The notes under the pieces are model-generated. The model saw only the letters and a program-made list of their open reading frames with translations, was not told where the DNA came from and did no database searches. Shown piece by piece: positions 26,968 to 36,565 of a DNA stretch of 64,000 bases. The translations under genes were made by a program, and so were the position numbers. How positions within the stretch are numbered: position 1 is the stretch's first letter; every line of letters begins with the position of its first letter. The stretch is from contig JBKGRZ010000005.1 in the NCBI GenBank assembly GCA_046518185.1, forward strand, positions 62,001 through 126,000, given 5' to 3'. The stretch comes from Scandinavium vulneris_A (GTDB taxonomy: Bacteria > Pseudomonadota > Gammaproteobacteria > Enterobacterales > Enterobacteriaceae).

Positions 26968-28134
26968 ATGTCTGAACAAATTGTCACACCTGATAACGTC
27001 TCACTGACGGTTCCCAATAAAGATGCCAAAATCAACCTGCTGGATTTAAACCGTCAGCAGATGCGCGAGTTTTTCAATAACTTAGGCGAAAAGCCTTTCC
27101 GCGCCGATCAGGTAATGAAGTGGTTATATCACTACTGCTGCGATGACTTTGATGAGATGACTGACATCAACAAAGTTTTGCGCGCCAAGCTCAAAGAAGT
27201 CGCTGAAATTCGTGCCCCGGAAGTGGTGGAAGAACAGCGTTCCTCTGACGGCACCATCAAATGGGCTATCGCCGTCGGCGATCAGCGCGTTGAAACGGTC
27301 TACATCCCGGAAGACGATCGCGCCACCCTGTGCGTCTCTTCTCAGGTTGGCTGTGCGCTGGAATGTAAATTCTGCTCCACGGCGCAGCAGGGCTTTAACC
27401 GTAACCTGCGAGTTTCGGAAATTATCGGCCAGGTCTGGCGTGCGGCGAAAATTATCGGCGCGCAGAAAAAGACCGGCGTTCGTCCGATTACCAACGTGGT
27501 GATGATGGGCATGGGAGAGCCGCTGCTCAACCTGACCAACGTGGTTCCGGCGATGGAAATCATGCTCGACGATTTCGGTTTCGGTCTGTCTAAACGTCGT
27601 GTCACCCTGTCTACTTCTGGCGTTGTGCCAGCGCTGGACAAACTTGGCGATATGATTGACGTCGCGCTGGCGATTTCCCTTCATGCGCCGAACGATGAAA
27701 TTCGCGATGAGATTGTCCCGATCAACAAAAAGTACAACATCGAAACCTTCCTCGGTGCGGTACGTCGTTATTTGGAAAAATCTAACGCCAATCAGGGTCG
27801 TGTGACCATCGAGTACGTGATGCTTGACCACGTCAATGACGAAACTGACCACGCGCATCAGCTGGCAGAGCTGCTGAAAGATACCCCATGTAAGATTAAT
27901 CTGATCCCATGGAACCCGTTCCCGGGTGCGCCATATGGACGCAGCTCCAACAGCCGAATCGACCGTTTCTCTAAAGTGCTGATGGGCTACGGTTTCACTA
28001 CCATCGTGCGTAAAACCCGCGGCGACGACATTGACGCGGCCTGTGGCCAGCTGGCGGGCGATGTTATCGACCGTACCAAGCGGACAATGCGTAAACGTAT
28101 GCAGGGTGAACCGATTGAGGTGAAAGCGGTCTGA
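26968..28134 (+). CDS. rlmN: RlmN, radical-SAM 23S rRNA/tRNA adenine-C2 methyltransferase
   Basis: Enzyme of 388 aa (E. coli 384) that methylates C2 of A2503 in 23S rRNA and A37 in some tRNAs. The radical-SAM cluster motif is C129-x3-C133-x2-C136 in GCALECKFCSTAQ. MMGMGEPLLN binds SAM. The methyl-carrier cysteine is near the C-terminus in DIDAACGQLAG. The extra residues against E. coli are in the variable N-terminal linker. Confidence 0.96.
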   Translation: MSEQIVTPDNVSLTVPNKDAKINLLDLNRQQMREFFNNLGEKPFRADQVMKWLYHYCCDDFDEMTDINKVLRAKLKEVAEIRAPEVVEEQRSSDGTIKWAIAVGDQRVETVYIPEDDRATLCVSSQVGCALECKFCSTAQQGFNRNLRVSEIIGQVWRAAKIIGAQKKTGVRPITNVVMMGMGEPLLNLTNVVPAMEIMLDDFGFGLSKRRVTLSTSGVVPALDKLGDMIDVALAISLHAPNDEIRDEIVPINKKYNIETFLGAVRRYLEKSNANQGRVTIEYVMLDHVNDETDHAHQLAELLKDTPCKINLIPWNPFPGAPYGRSSNSRIDRFSKVLMGYGFTTIVRKTRGDDIDAACGQLAGDVIDRTKRTMRKRMQGEPIEVKAV

Positions 28135-28142
28135 TAGACCGT

Positions 28143-28170
28143 ACTCCGCGCACGATTTTCTGCGCGGAGT
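28143..28170 (+). terminator. Hairpin downstream of rlmN
   Basis: Perfect 10-bp stem, ACTCCGCGCA at 28143-28152 and TGCGCGGAGT at 28161-28170. Followed by CTAAAATG, so T-poor. The remaining bases to 28398 hold no gene; they should contain the rodZ promoter. Confidence 0.6.
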
Positions 28171-28398
28171 CTAAAATGTTTAAGGAATAACCGAAACGCA
28201 CTGATCCGATTAATAATTACGGTGCGTTTATGCCAGGATTAAGGCAGTATGTAGCGGGGCAACAACAGGTTAGCCTTACGTTTAAGGGGTTAGCCGAACG
28301 TGTTTATACTGTCTGTCGGATGACGGGCAATCAGATGTTTCGCGGTGCGGTTTTTTCCGCCACCAGAACCTAAATTTACGTAGCAGCAGCTGTAGCGA

Positions 28399-29430
28399 AT
28401 GAATACTGAAGCCACTCAAGACCCACAAGCAGCACAAAGCACGGGGACGCGTCTGCGTAACGCCCGTGAACAACTCGGACTCAGCCAGCAAGCTGTCGCT
28501 GAACGCTTATGCCTGAAGGTGTCCACCGTTCGCGATATTGAAGACGACAAGGCGCCGGCCTCACTCGCTTCAACCTTCCTGCGTGGCTATATCCGATCCT
28601 ATGCCCGTCTTGTTCATATTCCTGAAGAAGAGCTTTTGCCTATTCTGGCGAAAGAGGTTCCGGTTCGCGCGGCCAAAATGGCACCAATGCAGAGAATGTC
28701 TTTGGGCAAACGTCGCAAGAAACGAGACGGTTGGCTGATGAGTTTTACCTGGCTGGTCCTGTTCGTGGTTATCGGTCTGACTGGCGCATGGTGGTGGCAG
28801 AACCACAAAGCGCAGCAGGAAGAAATCACCACCATGGCCGATCAGTCCAGTGCTGAACTGAATGCTAACGACAGCAGCCAAAATGTCCCGCTGGATACCA
28901 GCGGTTCACAGACTCAGGCGCCAGACGCCACGGCTGACACTGCACCATCAGCCCCTGCTGCGGATGCTAACGCACCTGCGGCAAGCGCACAGACTGCACC
29001 GGCGCAAACCGCGCCAGATGCACAGAGCACCGCACAAACGAATCCGCAAAACAATGCGGTCGTCTCGCCGTCTCAGGCTAACGTGGATAGCACCGCAACG
29101 GCGGCGGCTACCCCGGCAGCCACGCTGCCAACCGATCAGGCTGCGGTCACGCCAAACGCTAGCCCGAACGCGCTGGTGATGAACTTCAACGCAGATTGCT
29201 GGCTGGAAGTCACCGATTCTACCGGTAAAAAACTGTTCAGCGGTTTACAGCGTAAAGACGGCACGCTCAATTTAGAAGGCCAGGCGCCGTACAAACTCAA
29301 AATCGGCGCACCGGCGGCCGTTCAGATTCAGTTCCAGGGTAAACCTGTCGACCTGAGCCGTTTTATCAGAACAAACCAGGTTGCACGTCTGACGCTTAAT
29401 GCCGAACAATCACCGGCACAGGCTCAGTAA
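28399..29430 (+). CDS. rodZ: RodZ, cytoskeletal morphogenesis protein
   Basis: Bitopic inner-membrane protein of 343 aa (E. coli 337) that links MreB to the elongasome and keeps the rod shape. Cytoplasmic residues about 15-85 form a Cro/C1-type helix-turn-helix used to bind MreB. A single transmembrane segment lies at about 112-130 (WLMSFTWLVLFVVIGLTGAW). A long Ala/Pro/Thr/Gln-rich periplasmic linker follows, then the C-terminal DUF4115 domain. It precedes ispG by 26 bp, as in E. coli. Confidence 0.95.
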   Translation: MNTEATQDPQAAQSTGTRLRNAREQLGLSQQAVAERLCLKVSTVRDIEDDKAPASLASTFLRGYIRSYARLVHIPEEELLPILAKEVPVRAAKMAPMQRMSLGKRRKKRDGWLMSFTWLVLFVVIGLTGAWWWQNHKAQQEEITTMADQSSAELNANDSSQNVPLDTSGSQTQAPDATADTAPSAPAADANAPAASAQTAPAQTAPDAQSTAQTNPQNNAVVSPSQANVDSTATAAATPAATLPTDQAAVTPNASPNALVMNFNADCWLEVTDSTGKKLFSGLQRKDGTLNLEGQAPYKLKIGAPAAVQIQFQGKPVDLSRFIRTNQVARLTLNAEQSPAQAQ

Positions 29431-29456
29431 CAGACGCGTAACGCGGGAGATTTCGC

Positions 29457-30578
29457 ATGCATAACCAGGCTCCGATTCAACGTAGAAAATCCAAACGCAT
29501 TTACGTTGGGAACGTGCCAATCGGTGATGGGGCTCCTATCACCGTGCAGTCCATGACCAACACGCGCACCACCGATGTGGAAGCAACGGTCAATCAGATT
29601 AAAGCCCTCGAGCGCGTTGGTGCGGATATCGTCCGCGTCTCGGTCCCGACCATGGACGCTGCCGAAGCCTTTAAGCTCATCAAGCAGCAGGTCAACGTAC
29701 CGCTGGTCGCTGATATCCACTTCGATTACCGCATTGCGCTGAAAGTGGCTGAGTATGGCGTGGACTGTCTGCGTATCAATCCCGGCAATATTGGCAGCGA
29801 AGAGCGTATTCGTTCGGTTGTCGACTGCGCGCGCGATAAAAACATTCCTATCCGCATCGGCGTGAATGCCGGATCGCTGGAAAAAGATCTGCAGGAAAAG
29901 TATGGCGAGCCGACGCCTCAGGCGCTGCTTGAGTCCGCTATGCGCCACGTCGATCATCTCGATCGTCTGAACTTCGATCAGTTTAAAGTCAGCGTGAAAG
30001 CGTCTGACGTGTTCCTCGCCGTAGAGTCTTATCGCCTGCTGGCCAAGCAAATCGATCAGCCTCTGCATCTGGGGATCACCGAAGCGGGCGGCGCGCGTGC
30101 CGGTTCCGTGAAGTCGGCGATTGGCCTGGGTTTGCTGCTCTCTGAAGGGATCGGCGACACGCTGCGTATTTCGCTGGCGGCGGATCCAGTCGAGGAGATC
30201 AAAGTGGGCTTTGATATTCTCAAATCGCTGCGTATCCGCGCGCGTGGGATCAACTTCATTGCCTGCCCAACCTGTTCGCGTCAGGAGTTTGACGTGATCG
30301 GTACCGTGAATGCCCTCGAACAGCGCCTGGAAGATATCCTCACCCCGATGGACGTATCGATCATCGGTTGCGTGGTGAATGGCCCGGGTGAAGCGTTGGT
30401 GTCCACGCTCGGCGTGACCGGCGGCAATAAGAAAAGCGGCCTGTATGAAGACGGCGTGCGTAAAGACCGTCTCGACAATAACGACATGATTAGCCAGCTC
30501 GAAGCCCGCATTCGTGCCAAGGCCAGCATTCTTGACGAAGCCCGCCGTATCGACGTGCAGCAGGTCGAAGCAAAATAA
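29457..30578 (+). CDS. ispG: IspG, 4-hydroxy-3-methylbut-2-enyl diphosphate synthase
   Basis: [4Fe-4S] enzyme of 373 aa (E. coli 372) in the MEP isoprenoid pathway, converting MEcPP to HMBPP. Cluster ligands are C270 and C273 (ACPTCSRQEFD), C305 and E312 (GCVVNGPGE). The N-terminal TIM barrel carries VQSMTNTRTTDVEATVNQI. Its dependence on Fe-S clusters connects it to the isc operon in this window only functionally, not in operon structure. Confidence 0.97.
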   Translation: MHNQAPIQRRKSKRIYVGNVPIGDGAPITVQSMTNTRTTDVEATVNQIKALERVGADIVRVSVPTMDAAEAFKLIKQQVNVPLVADIHFDYRIALKVAEYGVDCLRINPGNIGSEERIRSVVDCARDKNIPIRIGVNAGSLEKDLQEKYGEPTPQALLESAMRHVDHLDRLNFDQFKVSVKASDVFLAVESYRLLAKQIDQPLHLGITEAGGARAGSVKSAIGLGLLLSEGIGDTLRISLAADPVEEIKVGFDILKSLRIRARGINFIACPTCSRQEFDVIGTVNALEQRLEDILTPMDVSIIGCVVNGPGEALVSTLGVTGGNKKSGLYEDGVRKDRLDNNDMISQLEARIRAKASILDEARRIDVQQVEAK

Positions 30579-30612
30579 CGTATTGGGAAGCTGCACGCTT
30601 CCCGTGTATGAT

Positions 30613-30650
30613 TGAACCCGCAGACGCCCCGGGCGTCAGGGTTCATTTTT
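30613..30650 (+). terminator. Intrinsic terminator between ispG and hisS
   Basis: TGAACCC at 30613-30619 pairs with GGGTTCA at 30639-30645, with an inner GACGCCC/GGGCGTC stem, followed by TTTTTG. It overlaps the leader just before hisS, so some readthrough or a second promoter is expected. Confidence 0.8.
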
Positions 30651-30671
30651 GTATCTATAAAGAGAAAAAAC

Positions 30672-31946
30672 GTGGCAAAAAACATTCAAGCCATCCGCGG
30701 CATGAACGATTACCTGCCGGGCGAAACCGCTCTCTGGCAGCGCATTGAAGGCACTCTGAAACAGGTGCTCGGCAGCTACGGTTACAGTGAAATCCGTTTG
30801 CCGATTGTAGAGCAGACCCCGTTATTCAAACGCGCTATCGGCGAAGTTACCGACGTGGTTGAAAAAGAGATGTATACCTTTGAGGACCGCAATGGCGATA
30901 GCCTGACGCTGCGTCCGGAAGGGACTGCGGGCTGCGTACGCGCCGGCATCGAGCATGGTCTTCTGTACAATCAGGAACAGCGTCTGTGGTACATCGGCCC
31001 GATGTTCCGTCACGAACGTCCGCAGAAAGGACGCTATCGTCAGTTCCATCAGCTGGGTTGTGAAGTGTTTGGCCTGCAGGGCCCGGACATCGACGCTGAG
31101 CTGATCCTGCTCACCGCGCGCTGGTGGCGTGCGCTGGGGATTTCCGAACATGTTAGCCTTGAGCTGAACTCCATCGGTTCACTGGAAGCCCGCGCGAATT
31201 ATCGTGAAGCGCTTGTGGCCTATCTGGAACAGTTCAAAGACCAACTCGACGAAGACTGCAAACGTCGCATGTATACTAACCCGCTGCGCGTGCTGGATTC
31301 GAAAAACCCGGACGTTCAGGCGCTGCTTGATAACGCACCGGCGCTGGGCGATTACCTTGACGATGAATCCCGTGAACACTTTGCAGGCCTGTGCGCGCTG
31401 CTCGACGATGCCGGGATTGCCTACACCGTGAACCAGCGTCTGGTTCGTGGTCTCGACTACTACAACCGCACCGTATTCGAGTGGGTGACCAGCAGCCTCG
31501 GTTCCCAGGGAACCGTTTGTGCGGGTGGCCGTTACGACGGTTTAGTGGAACAGCTCGGCGGTCGTGCTACCCCTTCCGTTGGCTTTGCGATGGGTCTTGA
31601 ACGTTTAGTTTTACTGGTTCAGGCCGTTAACCCGGAATTTAAAGCCGATCCTGTTGTCGATATATACCTGGTCGCTTCTGGCACCGGTACTCAGTCCGCC
31701 GCACTGCGTCTGGCTGAAGAGCTGCGTGACCAAATGCCGGCCATCAAACTGATGACAAACCACGGCGGTGGTAACTTCAAGAAGCAGTTTGCTCGGGCAG
31801 ACAAGTGGGGCGCACGCGTTGCCTTGGTGCTGGGTGAATCTGAAGTGGCCGAAGGTAATGTGGTGATTAAAGACTTGCGCTCTGGTGAGCAGACGACTGT
31901 AACGCAGGACAGCGTTGCCGCGCATTTGCGCACACTGCTGGGCTAA
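30672..31946 (+). CDS. hisS: HisS, histidyl-tRNA synthetase
   Basis: Class II aminoacyl-tRNA synthetase of 424 aa, the E. coli length. Histidine-binding motifs RGLDYYNRTVFEW and GGRYDGLVEQLGG are intact; motif 2 is in MFRHERPQKGRYRQFHQ. I start at GTG 30672 (VAKNIQAIRGMNDYLPG), the conserved start also used in E. coli; an upstream ATG at 30612 would translate through the terminator hairpin. An AAAGAGAA ribosome site precedes the GTG. Confidence 0.96.
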   Translation: MAKNIQAIRGMNDYLPGETALWQRIEGTLKQVLGSYGYSEIRLPIVEQTPLFKRAIGEVTDVVEKEMYTFEDRNGDSLTLRPEGTAGCVRAGIEHGLLYNQEQRLWYIGPMFRHERPQKGRYRQFHQLGCEVFGLQGPDIDAELILLTARWWRALGISEHVSLELNSIGSLEARANYREALVAYLEQFKDQLDEDCKRRMYTNPLRVLDSKNPDVQALLDNAPALGDYLDDESREHFAGLCALLDDAGIAYTVNQRLVRGLDYYNRTVFEWVTSSLGSQGTVCAGGRYDGLVEQLGGRATPSVGFAMGLERLVLLVQAVNPEFKADPVVDIYLVASGTGTQSAALRLAEELRDQMPAIKLMTNHGGGNFKKQFARADKWGARVALVLGESEVAEGNVVIKDLRSGEQTTVTQDSVAAHLRTLLG

Positions 31947-31979
31947 TCGCCCGGGACTATTATTCAGGAGAAGAACTGC

Positions 31980-32600
31980 GTGGAAGTCTACAGTAACGAA
32001 AACGAACAGGTCGACGCGATTAAAAATTTCTTTGCTGAAAACGGCAAAGCGCTGGTGGTGGGCGTTGTGCTGGGGATTGGAGCGCTGATTGGCTGGCGTT
32101 ATTGGTCCTCACATCAGGAAAACAATTCCCGTGAGACGTCACAGGCCTATGAAAGTGCCATGACGACGCTGAAAGCGGACAAACCAGAGACCTATGCTGC
32201 TGCGCAGAAAATCGCGGCAGACGAAAAGAATGCCTACGGCGCATTTGCCGCGCTGGAACTGGCTCAGCAGTTTGTTGACGCTAACCAGCTGGATAAAGCC
32301 GAGAAACAACTGCAGCTGGGCCTGGCTGCCGCGCCTGACGATAACCTGAAATCGGTTATCAACATGCGTCTGGCCCGCGTTCAGCTGCAAATGAAACAGC
32401 CTGATGCAGCACTGAAAACCCTTGAGGGTATCAAAGGGGAAGGCTGGACAGCTATCGTCGCGGACTTACGCGGTGAAATCCTGTTAAGCAAAGGCGATAA
32501 GCAGGGGGCTCGCGCCGCCTGGGAAGCTGGCGTAAAAAGTGATGCTTCACCGGCGCTCAGCGAAATGATGCGCATGAAAATGAATAATTTGTCCATCTGA
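31980..32600 (+). CDS. yfgM: YfgM, SecYEG-associated periplasmic chaperone-network protein
   Basis: Membrane-anchored protein of 206 aa, the same length as E. coli YfgM, which binds PpiD and the SecYEG translocon. A single transmembrane segment at about residues 24-42 (ALVVGVVLGIGALIGWRYW) is followed by a TPR-like periplasmic domain. Translation starts at GTG 31980 with CAGGAG upstream; no ATG is close. It precedes bamB by 10 bp. Confidence 0.93.
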   Translation: MEVYSNENEQVDAIKNFFAENGKALVVGVVLGIGALIGWRYWSSHQENNSRETSQAYESAMTTLKADKPETYAAAQKIAADEKNAYGAFAALELAQQFVDANQLDKAEKQLQLGLAAAPDDNLKSVINMRLARVQLQMKQPDAALKTLEGIKGEGWTAIVADLRGEILLSKGDKQGARAAWEAGVKSDASPALSEMMRMKMNNLSI

Positions 32601-32610
32601 GAGGGACCCG

Positions 32611-33789
32611 ATGCAATTGCGTAAATTACTTTTGCCAGGACTGCTGTCTGTTACGTTATTGAGCGGTTGTTCACTGTTTAACAGCGAAGAAGACGTTGTC
32701 AAAATGTCCCCGCTGCCAACGGTTGAAAATCAGTTTACCCCGACGACCTCCTGGAGCGAGTCTGTAGGTAGCGGCATTGGCGATTTCTACTCCAATCTGC
32801 ACCCGGCTTATGCTGATAGCGTGGTGTATGCGGCAGACCGTAGCGGTACCGTGAAGGCACTGCACGCAGAAAGCGGGAAAGAAGTGTGGTCCGTGAACCT
32901 GGCTGAGAAAGACGGCTGGTTCTCGCATACACCGGCGCTGCTCTCTGGTGGCCTGACGGTAAACGGCGGCCACGTGTATGTTGGCTCTGAAAAAGCACAG
33001 GTTTATGCGCTGAACACCAGTGACGGTACCGTTGCGTGGCAGACCCGTGTTGCCGGTGAAGCGTTATCGCGTCCGGTGGTGAGCGACGGTGTGGTGCTTA
33101 TCCATACCAGCAATGGTCAGCTGCAGGCCCTGAACGAAAGTGACGGTGCGGTGAAATGGACCGTTAACCTCGACATGCCAGCGCTGTCTCTGCGCGGTGA
33201 ATCCGCTCCGGCAACCGCCTTTGGCGCCGCCATCGTTGGCGGTGATAACGGTCGTGTGAGCGCCGTGCTGATGCAGCAGGGTCAGCTGATTTGGCAGCAA
33301 CGTATTTCCCAGGCCACCGGCCCGACCGAAATCGATCGTCTGAGCGACGTCGATACCACGCCAGTTATCGTGGACGGTACGGTTTACGCGTTGGCGTACA
33401 ACGGCAATCTGACCGCGATGGATCTGCGTAGCGGCCAGGTGATGTGGAAACGTGAACTGGGCTCGGTCAACGACTTTGTCGTCGACGGCAACCGTATTTA
33501 TCTGGTCGATCAGAACGACCGTCTGCTGGCGCTCAGCACCGATGGTGGTGTGACGCTGTGGACGCAGAGCGATCTGCTGCACCGTCTGCTGACATCCCCA
33601 GTGCTGTATAATGGCAGCCTGGTCGTCGGCGACAGCGAAGGTTACATGCACTGGATTAACCCGCAGGATGGCCGCTTTGTTGCTCAGCAAAAAGTGGACA
33701 GTTCAGGATTCCTGACCGATCCTGTGATGGCCGATGGTCAACTGCTGATCCAGGCGAAAGACGGTACGCTGTACTCCCTTACGCGTTAA
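32611..33789 (+). CDS. bamB: BamB, outer-membrane assembly lipoprotein
   Basis: Beta-propeller lipoprotein of 392 aa (E. coli BamB/YfgL 392) in the BAM complex that inserts outer-membrane proteins. The lipobox LLSGC gives lipidated C20; the next residue is Ser, which directs it to the outer membrane. Repeated PQQ-like blades with DGTVAW- and SGKEVW-type motifs make the eight-bladed propeller. Operon with yfgM; ends in a strong terminator. Confidence 0.96.
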   Translation: MQLRKLLLPGLLSVTLLSGCSLFNSEEDVVKMSPLPTVENQFTPTTSWSESVGSGIGDFYSNLHPAYADSVVYAADRSGTVKALHAESGKEVWSVNLAEKDGWFSHTPALLSGGLTVNGGHVYVGSEKAQVYALNTSDGTVAWQTRVAGEALSRPVVSDGVVLIHTSNGQLQALNESDGAVKWTVNLDMPALSLRGESAPATAFGAAIVGGDNGRVSAVLMQQGQLIWQQRISQATGPTEIDRLSDVDTTPVIVDGTVYALAYNGNLTAMDLRSGQVMWKRELGSVNDFVVDGNRIYLVDQNDRLLALSTDGGVTLWTQSDLLHRLLTSPVLYNGSLVVGDSEGYMHWINPQDGRFVAQQKVDSSGFLTDPVMADGQLLIQAKDGTLYSLTR

Positions 33790-33811
33790 GTCTGTTCGCG
33801 GTATGCATTGC

Positions 33812-33850
33812 AAACGGCCCCTGTTTTAGCAGGGGCCGTTTTACTGTTTT
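33812..33850 (+). terminator. Intrinsic terminator after bamB
   Basis: Perfect 12-bp stem, AAACGGCCCCTG at 33812-33823 and CAGGGGCCGTTT at 33830-33841, followed by TACTGTTTTT. Confidence 0.88.
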
Positions 33851-33872
33851 TAGATTTTAAGAGGCATTTATC

Positions 33873-35351
33873 ATGGTACCTGTGGTCGCGCTTGTCGGGC
33901 GCCCTAACGTTGGAAAATCCACGCTGTTTAACCGTCTGACGCGCACGCGAGATGCGCTGGTCGCGGATTTCCCGGGTCTGACTCGTGACCGTAAGTACGG
34001 TCGTGCTGAAGTGGAAGGCCGCGAGTTTATCTGTATCGATACCGGTGGTATTGATGGCACGGAAGAAGGTGTGGAAACGCGCATGGCAGAACAGTCGCTG
34101 CTGGCGATTGAAGAAGCTGACGTTGTGTTGTTTATGGTGGATGCGCGTGCGGGGCTGATGCCTGCGGATGTGGCTATCGCTAAGCACCTGCGTTCACGTG
34201 AAAAAGCGACCTTCCTGGTGGCCAACAAAACCGATGGCATCGATCCGGATCAGGCGATGGCGGATTTCTGGTCTTTGGGCTTAGGTGATATTCACGCGAT
34301 TGCTGCTTCACACGGGCGCGGTGTTACCAGCCTGATTGAAGAAGCGCTTCTGCCGTTTATGGAAGAGATTGCACCTGCTGAAGAAGTGGATGAAGACGCT
34401 GCCTACTGGGCGCAATTCGAAGCGGAACAGAATGGCGTCCCTGTCGAAGAGCCGGAAGACGACTTTGACCCGCAGAGTCTGCCTATCAAACTGGCTATCG
34501 TTGGTCGCCCTAACGTCGGTAAGTCAACGCTAACTAACCGGATCCTCGGTGAAGACCGTGTGGTCGTTTACGACATGCCGGGCACCACCCGTGACAGCAT
34601 TTATATCCCGATGGAACGCGATGAGCGCGAATATATCCTCATCGATACCGCCGGGGTACGTAAGCGTGGCAAAATCACTGACACCGTAGAAAAATTCTCG
34701 GTTATCAAAACCCTGCAGGCGATTGAAGACGCTAACGTAGTGATGCTGGTTATTGATGCCCGCGAAGGCATTTCCGATCAGGACCTCTCGCTGCTCGGCT
34801 TTATCCTCAATAGTGGGCGCTCACTGGTTATCGTGGTCAACAAATGGGATGGCCTGAGCAATGAAGTGAGAGAGCAGGTCAAAGAGACCCTCGACTTCCG
34901 TCTGGGCTTCATCGACTTTGCCCGCGTGCACTTCATTTCTGCATTGCACGGTAGCGGCGTGGGTAACCTGTTCGAGTCCGTTCGCGAAGCCTACGACAGC
35001 TCAACTCGTCGCCAGAGCACCGCGATGCTGACCCGCATCATGACCATGGCGGCAGAAGATCACCAGCCGCCGCTGGTTCGTGGTCGTCGTGTGAAGCTGA
35101 AATATGCCCACGCCGGGGGTTACAACCCGCCGATTGTGGTTATCCACGGCAACCAGGTTAAAGACCTGCCGGACTCTTACAAACGCTACCTGATGAACTA
35201 CTTCCGCAAATCGCTGGACGTCATGGGTACGCCAATCCGCATTCAGTTCAAGGAAGGGGAAAACCCGTTCGCGAACAAGCGTAATACCCTTACCCCGAAC
35301 CAGATGCGTAAACGTAAGCGTCTGATTAAACACATCAAAAAAGGTAAGTAA
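33873..35351 (+). CDS. der: Der (EngA), double-domain ribosome-assembly GTPase
   Basis: Essential GTPase of 492 aa (E. coli 490) for 50S subunit maturation. Two G domains are visible: G1 at residues 8-20 (GRPNVGKSTLFN) and the second P-loop (GRPNVGKSTLTN) near residue 210, each with its DxxG and NKxD motifs. An acidic linker (EEIAPAEEVDED) joins them, and a KH-like domain ends the protein with a basic tail. Followed by a strong terminator. Confidence 0.97.
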   Translation: MVPVVALVGRPNVGKSTLFNRLTRTRDALVADFPGLTRDRKYGRAEVEGREFICIDTGGIDGTEEGVETRMAEQSLLAIEEADVVLFMVDARAGLMPADVAIAKHLRSREKATFLVANKTDGIDPDQAMADFWSLGLGDIHAIAASHGRGVTSLIEEALLPFMEEIAPAEEVDEDAAYWAQFEAEQNGVPVEEPEDDFDPQSLPIKLAIVGRPNVGKSTLTNRILGEDRVVVYDMPGTTRDSIYIPMERDEREYILIDTAGVRKRGKITDTVEKFSVIKTLQAIEDANVVMLVIDAREGISDQDLSLLGFILNSGRSLVIVVNKWDGLSNEVREQVKETLDFRLGFIDFARVHFISALHGSGVGNLFESVREAYDSSTRRQSTAMLTRIMTMAAEDHQPPLVRGRRVKLKYAHAGGYNPPIVVIHGNQVKDLPDSYKRYLMNYFRKSLDVMGTPIRIQFKEGENPFANKRNTLTPNQMRKRKRLIKHIKKGK

Positions 35352-35384
35352 GCGCGGCTGATAAGCTGGCGCGGTACTGATACT

Positions 35385-35409
35385 AACCCGCCTGATGGCG
35401 GGTTTTTTT
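35385..35409 (+). terminator. Intrinsic terminator after der
   Basis: AACCCGCC at 35385-35392 pairs with GGCGGGTT at 35397-35404, followed by TTTTTG. Confidence 0.9.
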
Positions 35410-35425
35410 GTCTGTGAGGTTAACG

Positions 35426-36517
35426 ATGAAACTCGGATTTATTGGCCTGGGTTCGGTAATCGACACCGCCTGGTTACCGGCGCTTCAGCGTCTGAATATA
35501 TCGCCTGCGCAGTGCTTTGGTTTTGATGTTGACGCGGCCCGCGCACCCGCTGGGATAACGCGCTGTGATTCTCTGGAGGCGTTGCTGGCGACCCAGCCAG
35601 ATATGGTGTTGATAACCACCGCCTCGCTGGCGCACTTACCGGTGCTGGAACAGGTGCTGCAAACGGCCGTGCCGCGCATCGTGGTGGAGAAACCGGTGGC
35701 GGCAACGCTGGCGCAGCTGGCCCGGCTTCAGGAGTTACTGGCCCGGCCTGAACATGCCAGCCGGGTGCTGGCGCTCGATCACTGGATGGCGCGTGATGGT
35801 GTGGCGCAACTGGCGCATGGCGACCCTGACAGCGACTGGCGGCCGGAAGCGGCGTATTCCCCGGTGAGTACGCCGATTTTGTCGTTGGCGGATATTGCAA
35901 AAATTGAAGGGTATCTGCTGGAGCCTAGCGGGTTTAACGCCCAGGGCGAACCGATCGCCCTCAACTTTGCCACCGGCGAACCGGATACCCGCCAGCTTCG
36001 CCACCCTGACGGGGTGATTGTCGATATTGGCACCCACGTGCTGGCGATGATGCATGAAACGCTGGCCGCGGTGGGCGTGAATAATCAACTCCGCCTGACG
36101 CTGTGCGAGGCCAAAGACCGGCTGGGCAACGCCATTACCCCGGGTGACGTCACCACAGCTGAAGGCAGCGCGCATCTGCAGGGCGAGCTGGGCGGCATTC
36201 CGCTGGAGATCTGGCTGAATAAATACGCCGGACCAGCCGGCGGGCAAAAAGGCATTCGTCTGCATCTGCATAACGGGACGGTGCTCAGCCAGGATCGCCG
36301 TGGAGCGCAGGACGTGCTGGAGATCTGGCAGGACGAAACCGTTAAGCGCTGGACGCTGGATGGCCCGATCTACGGTCGCTGTCTGGGTCGATTTATCCTG
36401 GGCGCCAACAGCATATTTGCACGCATGCCGGAGCAGGTCAGCATCCTGACTCAGCGACGAATCGCAGAAGTCACGGCTCTGCTGCAATTACAGCAACAGC
36501 TGCGCGGCCCGCATTGA
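35426..36517 (+). CDS. Gfo/Idh/MocA-family NAD(P)-dependent oxidoreductase
   Basis: Protein of 363 aa. The N-terminal Rossmann fold shows GFIGLGSVIDTAWLPAL, and VEKPVAATLAQL is the family's E-K-P motif that contacts the nicotinamide ring and the substrate. IVDIGTHVLAMM fits the catalytic D-x-G-x-H region. Members oxidise or reduce sugars, inositols or other polyols; the substrate cannot be read. Its ATG sits 17 bases after the der terminator T tract. E. coli lacks a gene here between der and yfgJ, so it is accessory. Confidence 0.8.
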   Translation: MKLGFIGLGSVIDTAWLPALQRLNISPAQCFGFDVDAARAPAGITRCDSLEALLATQPDMVLITTASLAHLPVLEQVLQTAVPRIVVEKPVAATLAQLARLQELLARPEHASRVLALDHWMARDGVAQLAHGDPDSDWRPEAAYSPVSTPILSLADIAKIEGYLLEPSGFNAQGEPIALNFATGEPDTRQLRHPDGVIVDIGTHVLAMMHETLAAVGVNNQLRLTLCEAKDRLGNAITPGDVTTAEGSAHLQGELGGIPLEIWLNKYAGPAGGQKGIRLHLHNGTVLSQDRRGAQDVLEIWQDETVKRWTLDGPIYGRCLGRFILGANSIFARMPEQVSILTQRRIAEVTALLQLQQQLRGPH

Positions 36518-36565
36518 GGTCCGTGGTAAAATAAACTGATGTTTCCGAAGACCTAAGGAGTCCCT

